From an uncultured Clostridia bacterium (GTDB lineage Bacteria > Bacillota > Clostridia > Oscillospirales > Oscillospiraceae), in the NCBI GenBank assembly GCA_945877365.1, contig CAMCRV010000009.1, positions 1 to 64,000 on the forward strand: 64,000 bases of DNA. The letters are read 5' to 3'. Shown piece after piece: positions 22,612-31,320 of this stretch. Made by a program: the position numbers and the translations under genes. The notes beneath the pieces are model-generated. The model did not search any database. It saw only the letters and a program-made list of their open reading frames with translations, and was not told where the DNA came from. Every line of letters starts with the position of its first letter. Within the stretch, counting starts at the first letter, position 1.

Positions 22612-23466
22612 ATGCAAATTCTTTGGAGCATTATCGGCATCACCGTACTGGCCGGCATGGGCGGAACAGGATTGGGCGGCGTGGTCTCCTGCCTGTTCCG
22701 GAAGGATTCCAGCAAGACCGTCAGCCTGCTGCTGTCCTTCGCCGCCGGAGTCATGACTTCCGTGGTCTGCTTTGACCTGCTGACGGAGGCACTGCATCCC
22801 AAGGGAGCGAGCATCAGCGTGTTCCTGGTGGTTCTGGGACTGGGCATCGGCTATATTGTCATCGCCGCCCTGAACGCATGGATTGACCGGGAAACCAACC
22901 ATGAGGTGGCTCACATCGACAGCGACCACCCCAAAACCGCCGACTCTCTGGAAGAGCTGACCCACGCCAACCACTATCACGAGCACCGGCATGGCTCTCA
23001 GCCCCGCAGCGGCCTGTTTCTGGCCGGCATCGTCATGGCTGCCGCCATCGCCCTGCACAATGTGCCGGAGGGCATGGTCATCGGTGCTTCCTTTGCCCGG
23101 GATCCGGGAGAAATTCTGGCCAACCGGGGCGGCCTGACCATGGCTATGGTCATCGGCCTGCACAACATCCCCGAGGGCATGGCAGTTGCCGTACCTCTGA
23201 TTTCCGGGGGAATGCCCAAATCCCGGGCGGTGCTGGTCACTGCCCTTTCCGGTTTCCCCACGGTGCTGGGCGCTGTGCTGGGATATCTGGTGGGCGCCAT
23301 GGGGCCTCTGGCTCTGGCACTGTCTCTCAGCTTTGCCTCCGGAGCCATGCTGTATGTGGTGTTCGGTGAACTGCTGCCGGAGTCCATCCTCATGTGGCGT
23401 TCCAAGGCACCTGCCGCCGCTGCCGTCATCGGTATCATCACCGGTTTGATGATTATTTATGTATAA
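22612..23466 (+). CDS. ZIP-family metal transporter (GufA/ZupT type)
   Basis: 284 residues with about eight membrane segments. The metal-path motif HNxPEG occurs twice (HNVPEGMVIG about residue 144; HNIPEGMAVA about 184), and a histidine-rich loop (HANHYHEHRHG, about 120-130) lies between segments three and four, as usual for zinc-transporting ZIP proteins. It probably takes up Zn2+ or another divalent cation. The start at 22612 is favoured over an ATG six bases earlier because AGAGGG is then at proper spacing. A strong terminator follows. Confidence 0.9.
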   Translation: MQILWSIIGITVLAGMGGTGLGGVVSCLFRKDSSKTVSLLLSFAAGVMTSVVCFDLLTEALHPKGASISVFLVVLGLGIGYIVIAALNAWIDRETNHEVAHIDSDHPKTADSLEELTHANHYHEHRHGSQPRSGLFLAGIVMAAAIALHNVPEGMVIGASFARDPGEILANRGGLTMAMVIGLHNIPEGMAVAVPLISGGMPKSRAVLVTALSGFPTVLGAVLGYLVGAMGPLALALSLSFASGAMLYVVFGELLPESILMWRSKAPAAAAVIGIITGLMIIYV

Positions 23467-23477
23467 GCAGGCAAAGC

Positions 23478-23508
23478 CCCGGCAGCGGTTCGCTGCCGGG
23501 ACTTTTTT
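23478..23508 (+). terminator. Terminator after the ZIP gene
   Basis: CCCGGCAGCG/CGCTGCCGGG hairpin (23478-23500) followed by ACTTTTTT. Confidence 0.88.
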
Positions 23509-23578
23509 GACGGAAGGGGTTTTCTTTTTCCGGGGGCTGTGCTATGATGAAGAAAATAAAACCAAGGAGGAATGCATT

Positions 23579-24196
23579 ATGAAAGTTCTGCTGCTGAACG
23601 GAAGCCCCCATGCCCAGGGAAATACGGCTCTGGCTCTGGAGGAAATGGCCAGGGTCTTTGCTCAGGAGGGCATCGAGGCGGAAATCATCCCCGTGGGCAA
23701 ACAGCTCATCCGGGGCTGCGTGGCCTGCGGCGGCTGCAAAAAGCTGGGCAAGTGCGTCTTTGACGACGCGGTGAATGAAATCGCCGAGAAATTCCGGGAT
23801 GCCGACGGCCTGGTGGCTGCCAGCCCGGTGTACTACGCCTCTGCCAACTCCACCCTCACCGCCGCCCTGGACCGGCTGTTCCACAGCACTTCCTTTGACA
23901 AGACCATGAAGGTGGGCGCCAGCGTTGCCGTTGCCCGCCGGGGCGGCTGCTCCGCCACCTTTGACCAGCTGAACAAGTACTTCACCATCAGCGGTATGCC
24001 TGTGGCCTCCAGCCAGTACTGGAACAGTGTCCACGGCTGTGCCCCCGGGGAGGCCGCTCAGGATGCCGAGGGGCTGCAGACCATGCGCACCCTGGCACGG
24101 AATATGAGCTTTCTCATGAAGTCCATCGCTCTGGGCAGGGAAGCCTACGGCCTGCCCCAGCCGGAGCCCCGCCAGTCCACCAATTTCATCCGCTGA
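23579..24196 (+). CDS. NADPH-dependent FMN reductase / iron-sulfur flavoprotein-like protein
   Basis: 205 residues. MKVLLLNGSPHAQGNTALAL is the FMN phosphate loop. CVACGGCKKLGKCVFDD (about residues 47-63) is the compact Cys motif of iron-sulfur flavoproteins, though one-cluster binding cannot be confirmed from sequence. VAASPVYYASANSTLTAALD is the second flavin loop. It is probably a cytoplasmic NAD(P)H-dependent reductase. AAGGAGGAA precedes the start. It is monocistronic, with a strong terminator downstream shared with the convergent ribF gene. Confidence 0.85.
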   Translation: MKVLLLNGSPHAQGNTALALEEMARVFAQEGIEAEIIPVGKQLIRGCVACGGCKKLGKCVFDDAVNEIAEKFRDADGLVAASPVYYASANSTLTAALDRLFHSTSFDKTMKVGASVAVARRGGCSATFDQLNKYFTISGMPVASSQYWNSVHGCAPGEAAQDAEGLQTMRTLARNMSFLMKSIALGREAYGLPQPEPRQSTNFIR

Positions 24197-24203
24197 GCGC
24201 AAA

Positions 24204-24245
24204 TCCCCCTGACGCGGCTGCTGCCGCATCAGGGGGATATTTTTA
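24204..24245 (+). terminator. Terminator after the flavoprotein gene
   Basis: ATCCCCCTGACGCGG pairs with a matching CCGC...CAGGGGGAT arm (24204-24239), followed by ATTTTTAT. Confidence 0.8.
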
Positions 24246-25145
24246 TGCTTTCATCCGGGATACCACCTGATCCATATGGTTCTGTACCGCCAGCACATCC
24301 TTATCGATCTGCTTACGGACTTCATCAAGGCCATTGAATTTACATACGCCCCGGATATAGCTGTGCAGCTCCAGTGTGAAGCGCTTGCCGTAAATATCCC
24401 GGTTGAAGTTCAGAAGCCAGGTTTCAATGGTGGCGATGGGAATATCGTCATCCGAGGGACGGAAGCCCACGCTGGTCATGCCCCGGAAGAAGGTGCCGTC
24501 CAGATACGCCAGAGACCCATACACCCCATGGGGCGGGAACAGCTTATTCTCTGCCACGCCCAGATTGGCTGTAGGCATACCGTGCTTCCGCCCGGCAGCC
24601 TTTCCGTGAACCACAGTTCCCTGCATAATGTAGGGGTGACCCAGCAGGGCATTCATTTTCTGGAAGTCACCGTCTGCCACAGCCTTTTTGACTTCTTCTG
24701 TGGTGACAGGCTTTCCCTCGAATGTAACGGTGGGGACAACCTCTACGGAGAATCCGAATTCCTGCCCCAGGGCAATCAGGTCTGCCGTTCCTTTTCTGTC
24801 GGAGCCAAAGCACAGGTTCTCACCCACAACCACGGATTTTGCCCGCAGCCTGCTCCACAGGATCTTTTTGCAGAACTCCTCAGCAGTCAGGGTATCCACC
24901 ATTGCCCTGCTTAACGAGATCATCACCTCAACAGACATCCCGGCCAGAAGATATTCCTTCTCGCTCTCGGTGTAGATAACAGGATTCACCTCATCAAAGA
25001 AGCTGACCACAACCGGGGTCTCGCCTTCATATCCCCGGAGCTTTTGAATCACCGCCTGATGACCCAGGTGCAGGCCGTCAAATGTGCCAAAGGCAACCCG
25101 CGTGGAGTTGGGCACCACACCGTTTAAATCGTAAAAATGTTTCAT
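24243..25145 (-). CDS. ribF: Bifunctional riboflavin kinase / FAD synthetase
   Basis: 300 residues, the standard RibF length. The N-terminal nucleotidyltransferase domain has VAFGTFDGLHLGHQAVIQKL (residues 17-36) and VVVGENLCFGSDRKG. The C-terminal riboflavin-kinase domain has HGKAAGRKHGMPTANLG (about 180-196). It converts riboflavin to FMN and FMN to FAD. The location is unusual: it is the last gene of the selenoprotein-reductase cluster rather than next to truB/rbfA, so it may be a second copy supplying flavin to that pathway, or a housekeeping gene that happens to follow it. An 18-bp perfect hairpin (25184-25221) separates it from the permease gene and could lower read-through. The start is set by GGAGGGCAA. 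Confidence 0.9.
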   Translation of the reverse strand: MKHFYDLNGVVPNSTRVAFGTFDGLHLGHQAVIQKLRGYEGETPVVVSFFDEVNPVIYTESEKEYLLAGMSVEVMISLSRAMVDTLTAEEFCKKILWSRLRAKSVVVGENLCFGSDRKGTADLIALGQEFGFSVEVVPTVTFEGKPVTTEEVKKAVADGDFQKMNALLGHPYIMQGTVVHGKAAGRKHGMPTANLGVAENKLFPPHGVYGSLAYLDGTFFRGMTSVGFRPSDDDIPIATIETWLLNFNRDIYGKRFTLELHSYIRGVCKFNGLDEVRKQIDKDVLAVQNHMDQVVSRMKA

Positions 25146-25183
25146 TTCAAATTGCCCTCCTAAAAGATGGATCCGAAATTGCA

Positions 25184-25221
25184 GTTCTGCGGCAGTGCGG
25201 CAAGCCGCACTGCCGCAGAAC
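25184..25221 (-). other. 18-bp perfect hairpin between permease gene and ribF
   Basis: GTTCTGCGGCAGTGCGGC (25184-25201) is followed after two bases by its exact reverse complement (25204-25221). There is no T-run after it on the minus strand, so it is more likely a transcript-stabilising or attenuating structure than a terminator. Confidence 0.7.
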
Positions 25222-25256
25222 CTCTGGGGAAGAAAAAAGAGGAGGAAGGGTAGATT

Positions 25257-26579
25257 TTAGTTAGCCTTCTTCTTGTAGTACAGCATAGCGATCAGGCCAA
25301 GGCCGTAGATCACTGCGGTGAACAGCCACATCTGCATATCACCGCTGGTGAGCTTGGGAATATAGGTACTCAGAATAACCACAACCGTGATGATGGAGAG
25401 CACATTGCCGCCGGGGGCAACAAATGCGCCCTCTTCCAGAGTGGTCTTTTTACGGGCATAGACAGCTGCAATAATAACCATGGAGATGTTCACGGCGGCC
25501 ACCAGAGAGCCCAGGTTCACCAGCAGCTCCGTATACTTGGGCAGGCAGCTCAGCAGGCAGGCAGCAACCGTGGTAATCCAGATGGCAGTGCTGGGGGATT
25601 CGCTCTTGTTCAGCTTTTTGCACACAGCAGGGAATCTGCCGTCATCGGCCATGGCCTTCATAGCGTTTGCCGTCAGATTCAGAACCACCAGCATGGTGGT
25701 GACCAGTGCGATAACGGCAGAGATGGCGATCAGCTTGGGCAGCCAGGGGATATTGCTCATGGAGGTAAAGGCAGCAGCAAACATGGGGATGAAACGCATA
25801 CCAGGGTTATCGATGAGGAACTGGGCGGTAACATGACCCATGGTGGCGGCGATCATCAGGACATACAGCAGAACCACCAGACCCAGAGCAACCAGCGTAG
25901 CCAGGGGGACATTCTTTCTGGGATTTGCCACCTGACCCACCAGGAATGCAACGGCAACGATGGAGCCGAAGCCCGTCATGGCGTTGGGAACAGCCTCAAT
26001 CCAGCCGGTGCTGCCCTTGCAGCCCTGACCGAAGAAATTGCTGAAGTTGGCAGGGTTGAAATTGGGATGGGTAAATGCAACGATCACATAGGTCAGCATG
26101 GTGATAATCAGCACGGAAACCAGAATGTTGTTGATTTTACCGGCGGTGGAGATTTTATTCAGGCACATCCAAGTGCAGAACAGAATGGAAATGATTGCCA
26201 GAGGAATCTGCAGGCTGGAGAAGATCTGCCAGCCGACACCCAGATAGGTGCCCACATAGATGGCGGCAAAGGCAACCGCAATGATGTTGGAAACCAGATA
26301 TCCCCATGCCGTAAGGAAGCCGGCATCCTTGCTGATGGCCCGGGAGGGGAAGGTGTAAACGCCGCCGGACTTGGGATAGCGAATAGACAGCTCAGCTGCC
26401 TGCAGTCCGTAGCAGCCACAGATCGCAGCTGCAATAATCCAGCTGAGGATGGCTGCAGGGCCTGCATAGTACATAGTCATACCGGAAAGGGAGAAGATGG
26501 AGCTGCCAATGCAGCCGCCTGCCAGCATGGTAATACATGCGATCAGGCCAAGTTTACCAGTGTCGGTTTTGTTAGACAT
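25257..26579 (-). CDS. APC-superfamily amino acid/amine permease
   Basis: 440 residues with about 12 membrane segments. The first segment carries the substrate-binding pattern GGCIGSSIFSLSG, and KSGGVYTFPSRA near the second loop is typical of the amino acid-polyamine-organocation superfamily. The cluster it belongs to contains a glycine-reductase-like selenoprotein, so its substrate is probably an amino acid, N-methylated amine or amino-alcohol fed to that enzyme. This is inference from context. AAGGAGGAA lies before the ATG. It is 149 bases downstream of the alcohol dehydrogenase gene, with nothing recognisable in the gap. Confidence 0.88.
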   Translation of the reverse strand: MSNKTDTGKLGLIACITMLAGGCIGSSIFSLSGMTMYYAGPAAILSWIIAAAICGCYGLQAAELSIRYPKSGGVYTFPSRAISKDAGFLTAWGYLVSNIIAVAFAAIYVGTYLGVGWQIFSSLQIPLAIISILFCTWMCLNKISTAGKINNILVSVLIITMLTYVIVAFTHPNFNPANFSNFFGQGCKGSTGWIEAVPNAMTGFGSIVAVAFLVGQVANPRKNVPLATLVALGLVVLLYVLMIAATMGHVTAQFLIDNPGMRFIPMFAAAFTSMSNIPWLPKLIAISAVIALVTTMLVVLNLTANAMKAMADDGRFPAVCKKLNKSESPSTAIWITTVAACLLSCLPKYTELLVNLGSLVAAVNISMVIIAAVYARKKTTLEEGAFVAPGGNVLSIITVVVILSTYIPKLTSGDMQMWLFTAVIYGLGLIAMLYYKKKAN

Positions 26580-26728
26580 TGTTTTTCCTCCTTGTTTTTG
26601 ATGAATATGCTTTGCTGTTTCTCACAGATCGCGGAAAACCCTTTTCTTCCTGTTTCCCGGCGATTGCTACGGATGGATATCCCCGGATTCCGGGAACTTT
26701 TGGCACACCGTCACCTGGGTGCCGCGGA

Positions 26729-27775
26729 TCAGTCGGTAATGATAACGCGGAAGGTTCCGGGAACAATGGCAGCCTCGAAAGCATCCTGCGCCTGGGCAAA
26801 GGGGAAGGTTCTGGCAATCATGCTCTTGCAGTCGATGATGCCGCTGCTCAGCAGCCGGTTTGCCACGAAGAAATCGTGACCATCGGGGCTGATGGAGCCG
26901 GTCAGTACGGTTTCGGTGCCGTGGAGCATCTGCGGGCTCACCGGGGTAGGCGCATCGGGGTGCATGGAGCTGTACTGAATCATGCGTCCAGCCTTGCCGG
27001 TCATGGCAATGGCCTGGGGAACCACAGAAGGAATGGCCGTGGTATTAAACACCACATCTGCGCCCCGTCCTTCGGTGACGGATTTGACGAACTCCACGGG
27101 GTCAACCTCCATGGGGTTGAATACCATATCCGCACCCAGCTTCTTTGCCAGCTCTGCCCGTGCGGGATCCACCTCACTGAGAATAACCCGTGCGCCTCTG
27201 CGCTTTGCCAGCATCACATGGTACTGACCCATGATGCCGCCTCCGATCACCACAACATCTTCACCCAGCTGAATGTTTGCACGGCCGACGGAGTGAACAA
27301 CGCAGGCCAGAGGCTCGGTCAGGCAGGCCTCCTCATAGGTAAGGGTGTCGGGAATTTTAAACAGGGACGCGGTGTCCACGATCACATAGTCGCACAAACC
27401 GCCGGGGCCCACCAGCAGACCCTCCCGGGTGGGCTTCTTCTGGGCACGCTCACACATATTGGTATGTCCGGTACGGCAGTAGTAACACTCTCCGCAGCTG
27501 TACAGCAGGCGGACGGCAACCCGGTCACCAACCGCCCACTTTTTCAGATTGACGCCGGGGCCAAAGGCGGCAATCTCGCCGGAGACCTCATGGCCGCCGG
27601 TGCAGGGCAGAGGCATCTTCACCTCGCCCCGGAAAATCCGCTGCTCCAAAGTACACAGCGCAACCGCATGAACCTTAACCAGTGCCTCGCCGGGGCGGAG
27701 ATCCGGCGTTTCCAGGTTCAGAATCTCACATTTCTTCAGGCCGGTTACGGCGGCGGTTCTGATCTGAATAGACAT
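26729..27775 (-). CDS. Zinc-dependent medium-chain alcohol/polyol dehydrogenase
   Basis: 348 residues. GHEVSGEIAAFGPGVNLKKW holds the GHE metal ligand. The structural-zinc cysteines occur in CGECYYCRTGHTNMC (about 93-107), and the NAD-binding Rossmann motif is VVVIGGGIMGQYHVML. The first catalytic-zinc Cys is in VALCTLEQR. It belongs to the sorbitol/threonine dehydrogenase-like branch and probably oxidises a secondary alcohol of the pathway substrate. AGAGGG precedes the start. It lies 26 bases after the aldolase gene in the leftward cluster. Confidence 0.88.
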   Translation of the reverse strand: MSIQIRTAAVTGLKKCEILNLETPDLRPGEALVKVHAVALCTLEQRIFRGEVKMPLPCTGGHEVSGEIAAFGPGVNLKKWAVGDRVAVRLLYSCGECYYCRTGHTNMCERAQKKPTREGLLVGPGGLCDYVIVDTASLFKIPDTLTYEEACLTEPLACVVHSVGRANIQLGEDVVVIGGGIMGQYHVMLAKRRGARVILSEVDPARAELAKKLGADMVFNPMEVDPVEFVKSVTEGRGADVVFNTTAIPSVVPQAIAMTGKAGRMIQYSSMHPDAPTPVSPQMLHGTETVLTGSISPDGHDFFVANRLLSSGIIDCKSMIARTFPFAQAQDAFEAAIVPGTFRVIITD

Positions 27776-27801
27776 TTTTGATACCCTCTTTCCTCGACCG
27801 T

Positions 27802-28587
27802 TTATTTACCAAGCATCGCCATGGCCTCTTCCACGGAGGCATCCTCGTGGATGATGGCTGCAATGGCGGAGCAGACCTGTGCAACATTTTCGTGGCGGAC
27901 AATATTCCGACCCATGATGACGCCCTTTGCGCCGCAGTCAATGGCTGCGCGGATATTGGCAAAGATATCCTCCTCGGCCTTTGCCTTGCCGCCGCCCAGA
28001 ACCAGAATGGGAGCGTAGCAGTTGGCGCAGACTTCCCGGAAGGCTTCCCCTCCGACGAACTCGGACTTAATGAAATCAGCGCCCAGATCCACGGACTGGC
28101 GGCAGGCAAAGCTCATCAGATCAATGGCGCGGGTATCGATGCCTTCGGGGCGCTCAAAGCCATAGGGCAGAGCCTCGGAGCAGACAGGGAGATTGTAACG
28201 CTCACAGTCCGCTGCCAGCCTTGCCAGATACTTCAGAGAGTGCTCGTTGTTCTGGGAGCCGGGCAAGCCCATACACAGCATGGCATCGGCTCCCACACGG
28301 ACAGCGTCCTCGGCGGTGTACAACAGCTCCAGGGGGGATTGGGGCTTACGGATCATGGAAGCGCCGCCATCGGCGCGCATGATAATGCCGGCATTTCCAA
28401 AATCATCGGAAAAGTTCTTGATAATGCCATAGGTGGTGAGGAACGCATCCACTCCGCCGGCAACACACTCCCGGATAATATGGCCGGGATCCTTCAGATC
28501 GGGGGAGTACATCTGTGCGGAGTGGTCCATTGCCAGCACGAAGGACTTTCCATCCTTTTTGAAGATATTGTTCATTCTGCGTTTCAT
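27802..28587 (-). CDS. Class I (Schiff-base) aldolase of the FbaB/LsrF/DeoC-like family
   Basis: 261 residues forming a TIM barrel. KSFVLAMDHSAQM near the start, GADFIKSEFVG (about 172-182, with the probable Schiff-base lysine), ILVLGGGKAKAEEDIF and GAKGVIMGRNI (phosphate-binding end) match archaeal-type class I fructose-bisphosphate aldolases and LsrF thiolases. In this cluster it probably cleaves or condenses a sugar-phosphate or keto-acid intermediate, giving an aldehyde for the nearby aldehyde dehydrogenase. The exact substrate is unknown. AAAGGATC precedes the ATG. Confidence 0.85.
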   Translation of the reverse strand: MKRRMNNIFKKDGKSFVLAMDHSAQMYSPDLKDPGHIIRECVAGGVDAFLTTYGIIKNFSDDFGNAGIIMRADGGASMIRKPQSPLELLYTAEDAVRVGADAMLCMGLPGSQNNEHSLKYLARLAADCERYNLPVCSEALPYGFERPEGIDTRAIDLMSFACRQSVDLGADFIKSEFVGGEAFREVCANCYAPILVLGGGKAKAEEDIFANIRAAIDCGAKGVIMGRNIVRHENVAQVCSAIAAIIHEDASVEEAMAMLGK

Positions 28588-28613
28588 GGTAATCAGATCC
28601 TTTCAGTTTTTTA

Positions 28614-29936
28614 TCAATAGGCAACGCAGGTCATCTTGCTGTATGCACACTGATTTCCGCCCATATACATATGGGTGCGGGTACCGATGGTGACCTCCCC
28701 GGTTGCAGGCGGGAACCAGCCTCCGGACTCCTTATTCAGGCGGAAGGTATCGCCGCCCACGGCCCGATCCACTGCCGGCAGGGTAATGGGCCGCTCAATG
28801 GAGCCGCCGGAGCACACTGCATCGGCTTCCGGTACATCGTCCACCAGCAGCAGACCCTCGGTGCCGTCCTTGCCGCCGAACTCGAAGGTCAGCGTGGAGG
28901 CCCGGATGCCATGCTGCTCCGCCGTCTGAATGGTGAGCATTCCGTCGGTGCAGGCATTGCCGCCTCCCGTCCAGACCATGACCAGCCCCTTTGCCCCCAG
29001 CATCTGCGCCAGCTTCACATTCTGGCTGGCGGAGCGCTGCTTGTGCCAGTTGCTGGGCTCATGGCTGCGGCTGAAGATAACCCCCTTGAAGTTCAGATCC
29101 TTGCCATGGCGGCGGTACAGCTCCAGCAGCACCGGGTGGTTCACATGGCAGTAGGTAGGCACCTTGAACGCCGGCCACACATAGTTTCCACTGACCACGC
29201 AGCCGTCCAGCATCTCATTGGGATGCAGCACCGTGGGGAACAGGTTGTCAATGGGCAGGCCATAGAGCAGCGTATTGGAGTAGGGTCCCTGATTCTGGCA
29301 CTGCCAGACCATGACCACACCGGGCAGCTCCGGATGCTCCTCGTCCAGAGAAAACTGTTCGCTGTCGTCCGGCGTCAGCCCCCGGGTCAGCTCAGCCAGA
29401 TAGGCAGAAATCTTCATGGCGATGAGCCGGATGGCATCGTCGTACTCGATGGAGGAGAATCCCTCCCCCAGCTCATAGACGATCACCAGGTTGTGCATCC
29501 CGGCAAACGGCGTATAGCCTGCGGCAAAGCCGCTGAGCTCAATGATGGCATCCCGGGGATACAGCAGGCCGCTGGAAGCATTGGCGCTGTCCCAGGGCAG
29601 AGCCGCGCTCTCGATTACGGAGAAGCCTCGGTACAGGTTGGTAACTCCCCGGCCGGCCGTATAGGGCGTGCTGAAGAAGCCGGGGTACTGCTGGCTCTCT
29701 CCCTCCACCTTTACCATGGGCTGCACGGCATCCAGCACATGGACGATCCGGGCGTTTTCTCCGGGTTTGGTAATCTCCAGATGAAATCCCGTCACGGCCT
29801 TGAACAGGTGCTTTGTCAGCGCCACAAGCTCTTCCTCGTTCACTGTCAATACCCCATGGGCAAAGGCACATTTCTCTCCGAATACCACATCTTTTACATC
29901 GTAGTACTGTCGGGTAAGCTTCATATCCATCATCAT
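28614..29936 (-). CDS. GrdE/GrdG/GrdI-like subunit of a glycine-reductase-type complex (component B proprotein family)
   Basis: 440 residues. The protein matches the component B alpha/beta proprotein of glycine, sarcosine and betaine reductases, with FPTVLHPNEMLDGCVVSGNY (about 233-252), NHPVLLELYRRHGKDLNFKG and the C-terminal FEFGGKDGTEGLLLVDDVPE. In the known enzymes this chain is cut at a Cys that becomes a pyruvoyl group holding the substrate amine. From recall of the family that Cys follows VSGNYV at the third position (V-A-C-D pattern); here the segment reads VSGNYVWPAFKVPTYC, with Ala instead, so processing may not occur. The gene starts one base before the stop of the GrdB-like gene, so translation is coupled. 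Which of the clustered ATG codons is used (29936 or 29933) is uncertain. Confidence 0.85.
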   Translation of the reverse strand: MMMDMKLTRQYYDVKDVVFGEKCAFAHGVLTVNEEELVALTKHLFKAVTGFHLEITKPGENARIVHVLDAVQPMVKVEGESQQYPGFFSTPYTAGRGVTNLYRGFSVIESAALPWDSANASSGLLYPRDAIIELSGFAAGYTPFAGMHNLVIVYELGEGFSSIEYDDAIRLIAMKISAYLAELTRGLTPDDSEQFSLDEEHPELPGVVMVWQCQNQGPYSNTLLYGLPIDNLFPTVLHPNEMLDGCVVSGNYVWPAFKVPTYCHVNHPVLLELYRRHGKDLNFKGVIFSRSHEPSNWHKQRSASQNVKLAQMLGAKGLVMVWTGGGNACTDGMLTIQTAEQHGIRASTLTFEFGGKDGTEGLLLVDDVPEADAVCSGGSIERPITLPAVDRAVGGDTFRLNKESGGWFPPATGEVTIGTRTHMYMGGNQCAYSKMTCVAY

Positions 29937-31268
29937 TTAACCCTCCTTTGCCGCATCCACCGTGAAGATGGTAGGCCCGGACACTTCCGTCTGCAGAACC
30001 TCCAGCGCCTTGTCGATGATTTTGCGGCGGTAAACCTTCTCCCGATCGGGGGGAAGGTCAGGATTGCCTGTGGGAGCGGTAAAATCACCGCCAAAGACGA
30101 TCCGGTTGGAGCCCACATTTTTTGCAATGGACAGAAATGCATTGATATGCACATTGGGAATTCCCACACGGTCCATTTCCTTGGAAATCGTTGCACCGCA
30201 ACGCGTGCAGGTGCCTCATGTGGAGGTGAGAATCGCCGCTGTGACCCCGGCATCCTTTAATCTCTTTGCCCAGTCCGCACCCATCTTCTGTCCGGAGGCC
30301 ACATTGGTGCCAACACCGCAGGTGGAGCCAAAGAAGGGATACAGCTGCCCGATGACACCCTCCTCCACGCAGTCCTTCACCACATCCATGGGCACCAGCC
30401 GATGGGGGTCGTTGCTGACAAAGGTGGTATCGTAGCCTCCGTGGATGGACTCAAATTCGCCCTTCTTCAGGGCATCCAGGCCGGTCATATCGTATACGCC
30501 GTAGCTCACGGCGAAGGCCTGCTTGATCTTATCCGGATTGCCCACAGGCACCAGTCCGCCTGTGGTGAAAAGCGCAATCTTTGCCCTGCTGATATCCCTG
30601 ACCGGAGGCGCAGGGGGCACCTGCTCAAAGCCCCGGTGGGGAACCTCGGTCTGATAGGGTTTTCCGTAGAGCTTGGCAACCACCATATCCACCACACGCT
30701 CCGCGCCGGATTTGGCAACATACGCATTGTTGCGGTGGCCGGTTTCCAGATAGCCCTCCACCCTGGCGGGGCCGATTTCCTCACCCTTTGCCAGCTTCAG
30801 CGCCAGCGCCGCCATCACCGGCAGAGCCTTGCGCATACCGGTTGCCGTTTCGGGCGTGGAGATGATGTAGTTGTCCTTTACATACATTCCCACGGCAGGG
30901 TTCTCCCACCACATACCCGTCAGGCTGGGAACACCCAGCTCCCTGCGGACAAAGTCGCAGACCTTGGCGCAGGCCACGCCGTAGCGCCCAGCGTTAAAGG
31001 CCGGACCGGCAAGAAACACATCCGGCTTTTCCTCTTCGATAACCTTCCGGATCTGTTCCTGTATCCCGGGCCAGTTTTCATCGGTATTGACATAATTGTC
31101 CCCGCAGTAGACCACTTTGGTGATGGTCATTTCCCCCTTGAACAGAGGTTCCAGACCAGCCGCAGGGCCTTTTTTCTCGGAAATCACCGTAAAGGGCGTA
31201 TCCGCCATGGTTTCGCCGCCAACACCGGCATAGAACTGATTGATGTACTGTACTGCTTTCAATCCCAT
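29937..31268 (-). CDS. Selenoprotein B of a glycine/sarcosine/betaine reductase-type complex (GrdB family), UGA read as selenocysteine
   Basis: 443 residues with one in-frame TGA at 30216-30218, decoded as selenocysteine 351. Reading through gives ILTST-U-GTCTRCGATISKEM, the U-x-x-C-x-x-C active site of GrdB/GrdF/GrdH, and the following 92 residues (VGIPNVHINAFLSIAKNVGS and GGDFTAPTGNPD) continue the family alignment to a TAA stop at the usual total length. Upstream, MGLKAVQYINQFYAGVGGE, CAKVCDFVRRELGVPSLTGM and FFGSTCGVGTNVASGQKMGA are family hallmarks. A 7-bp hairpin with a GUU loop begins six bases after the UGA and could be the SECIS. The enzyme family cleaves C-N bonds of amines by selenol attack, making a Se-carboxymethyl-type adduct. 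The start at 31268 has AAGGAG at a long 13-base distance. Confidence 0.92.
30190..30218 (-). promoter_or_regulatory. Selenocysteine codon and candidate bacterial SECIS hairpin
   Basis: The UGA (30218-30216) is followed on the minus strand by GGCACC, then TGCACGC-GTT-GCGGTGCA, which pairs as seven base pairs with one bulged G and a GUU apical loop. A G at the start of the loop close behind the UGA is the general requirement for SelB recognition. selA, selB, selC and selD are not in the window. Confidence 0.65.
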
Positions 31269-31320
31269 AACATTCTTTCAACTCCTTTTCCTTGTTCCGG
31301 GTCGATCAGGAACCCGTATT

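Noticed and set aside
23579-24196. Membership of this flavoprotein in the FMN-riboswitch regulon
   Set aside because: Several FMN-binding proteins are in the window, but only the operon at 45952 has an RFN element upstream; the others have ordinary promoters or none recognisable.
29937-31268. A frameshift or nonsense mutation in the GrdB-like gene
   Set aside because: The in-frame TGA falls exactly at the family's selenocysteine position, and the sequence after it stays in frame and conserved to a normal stop.
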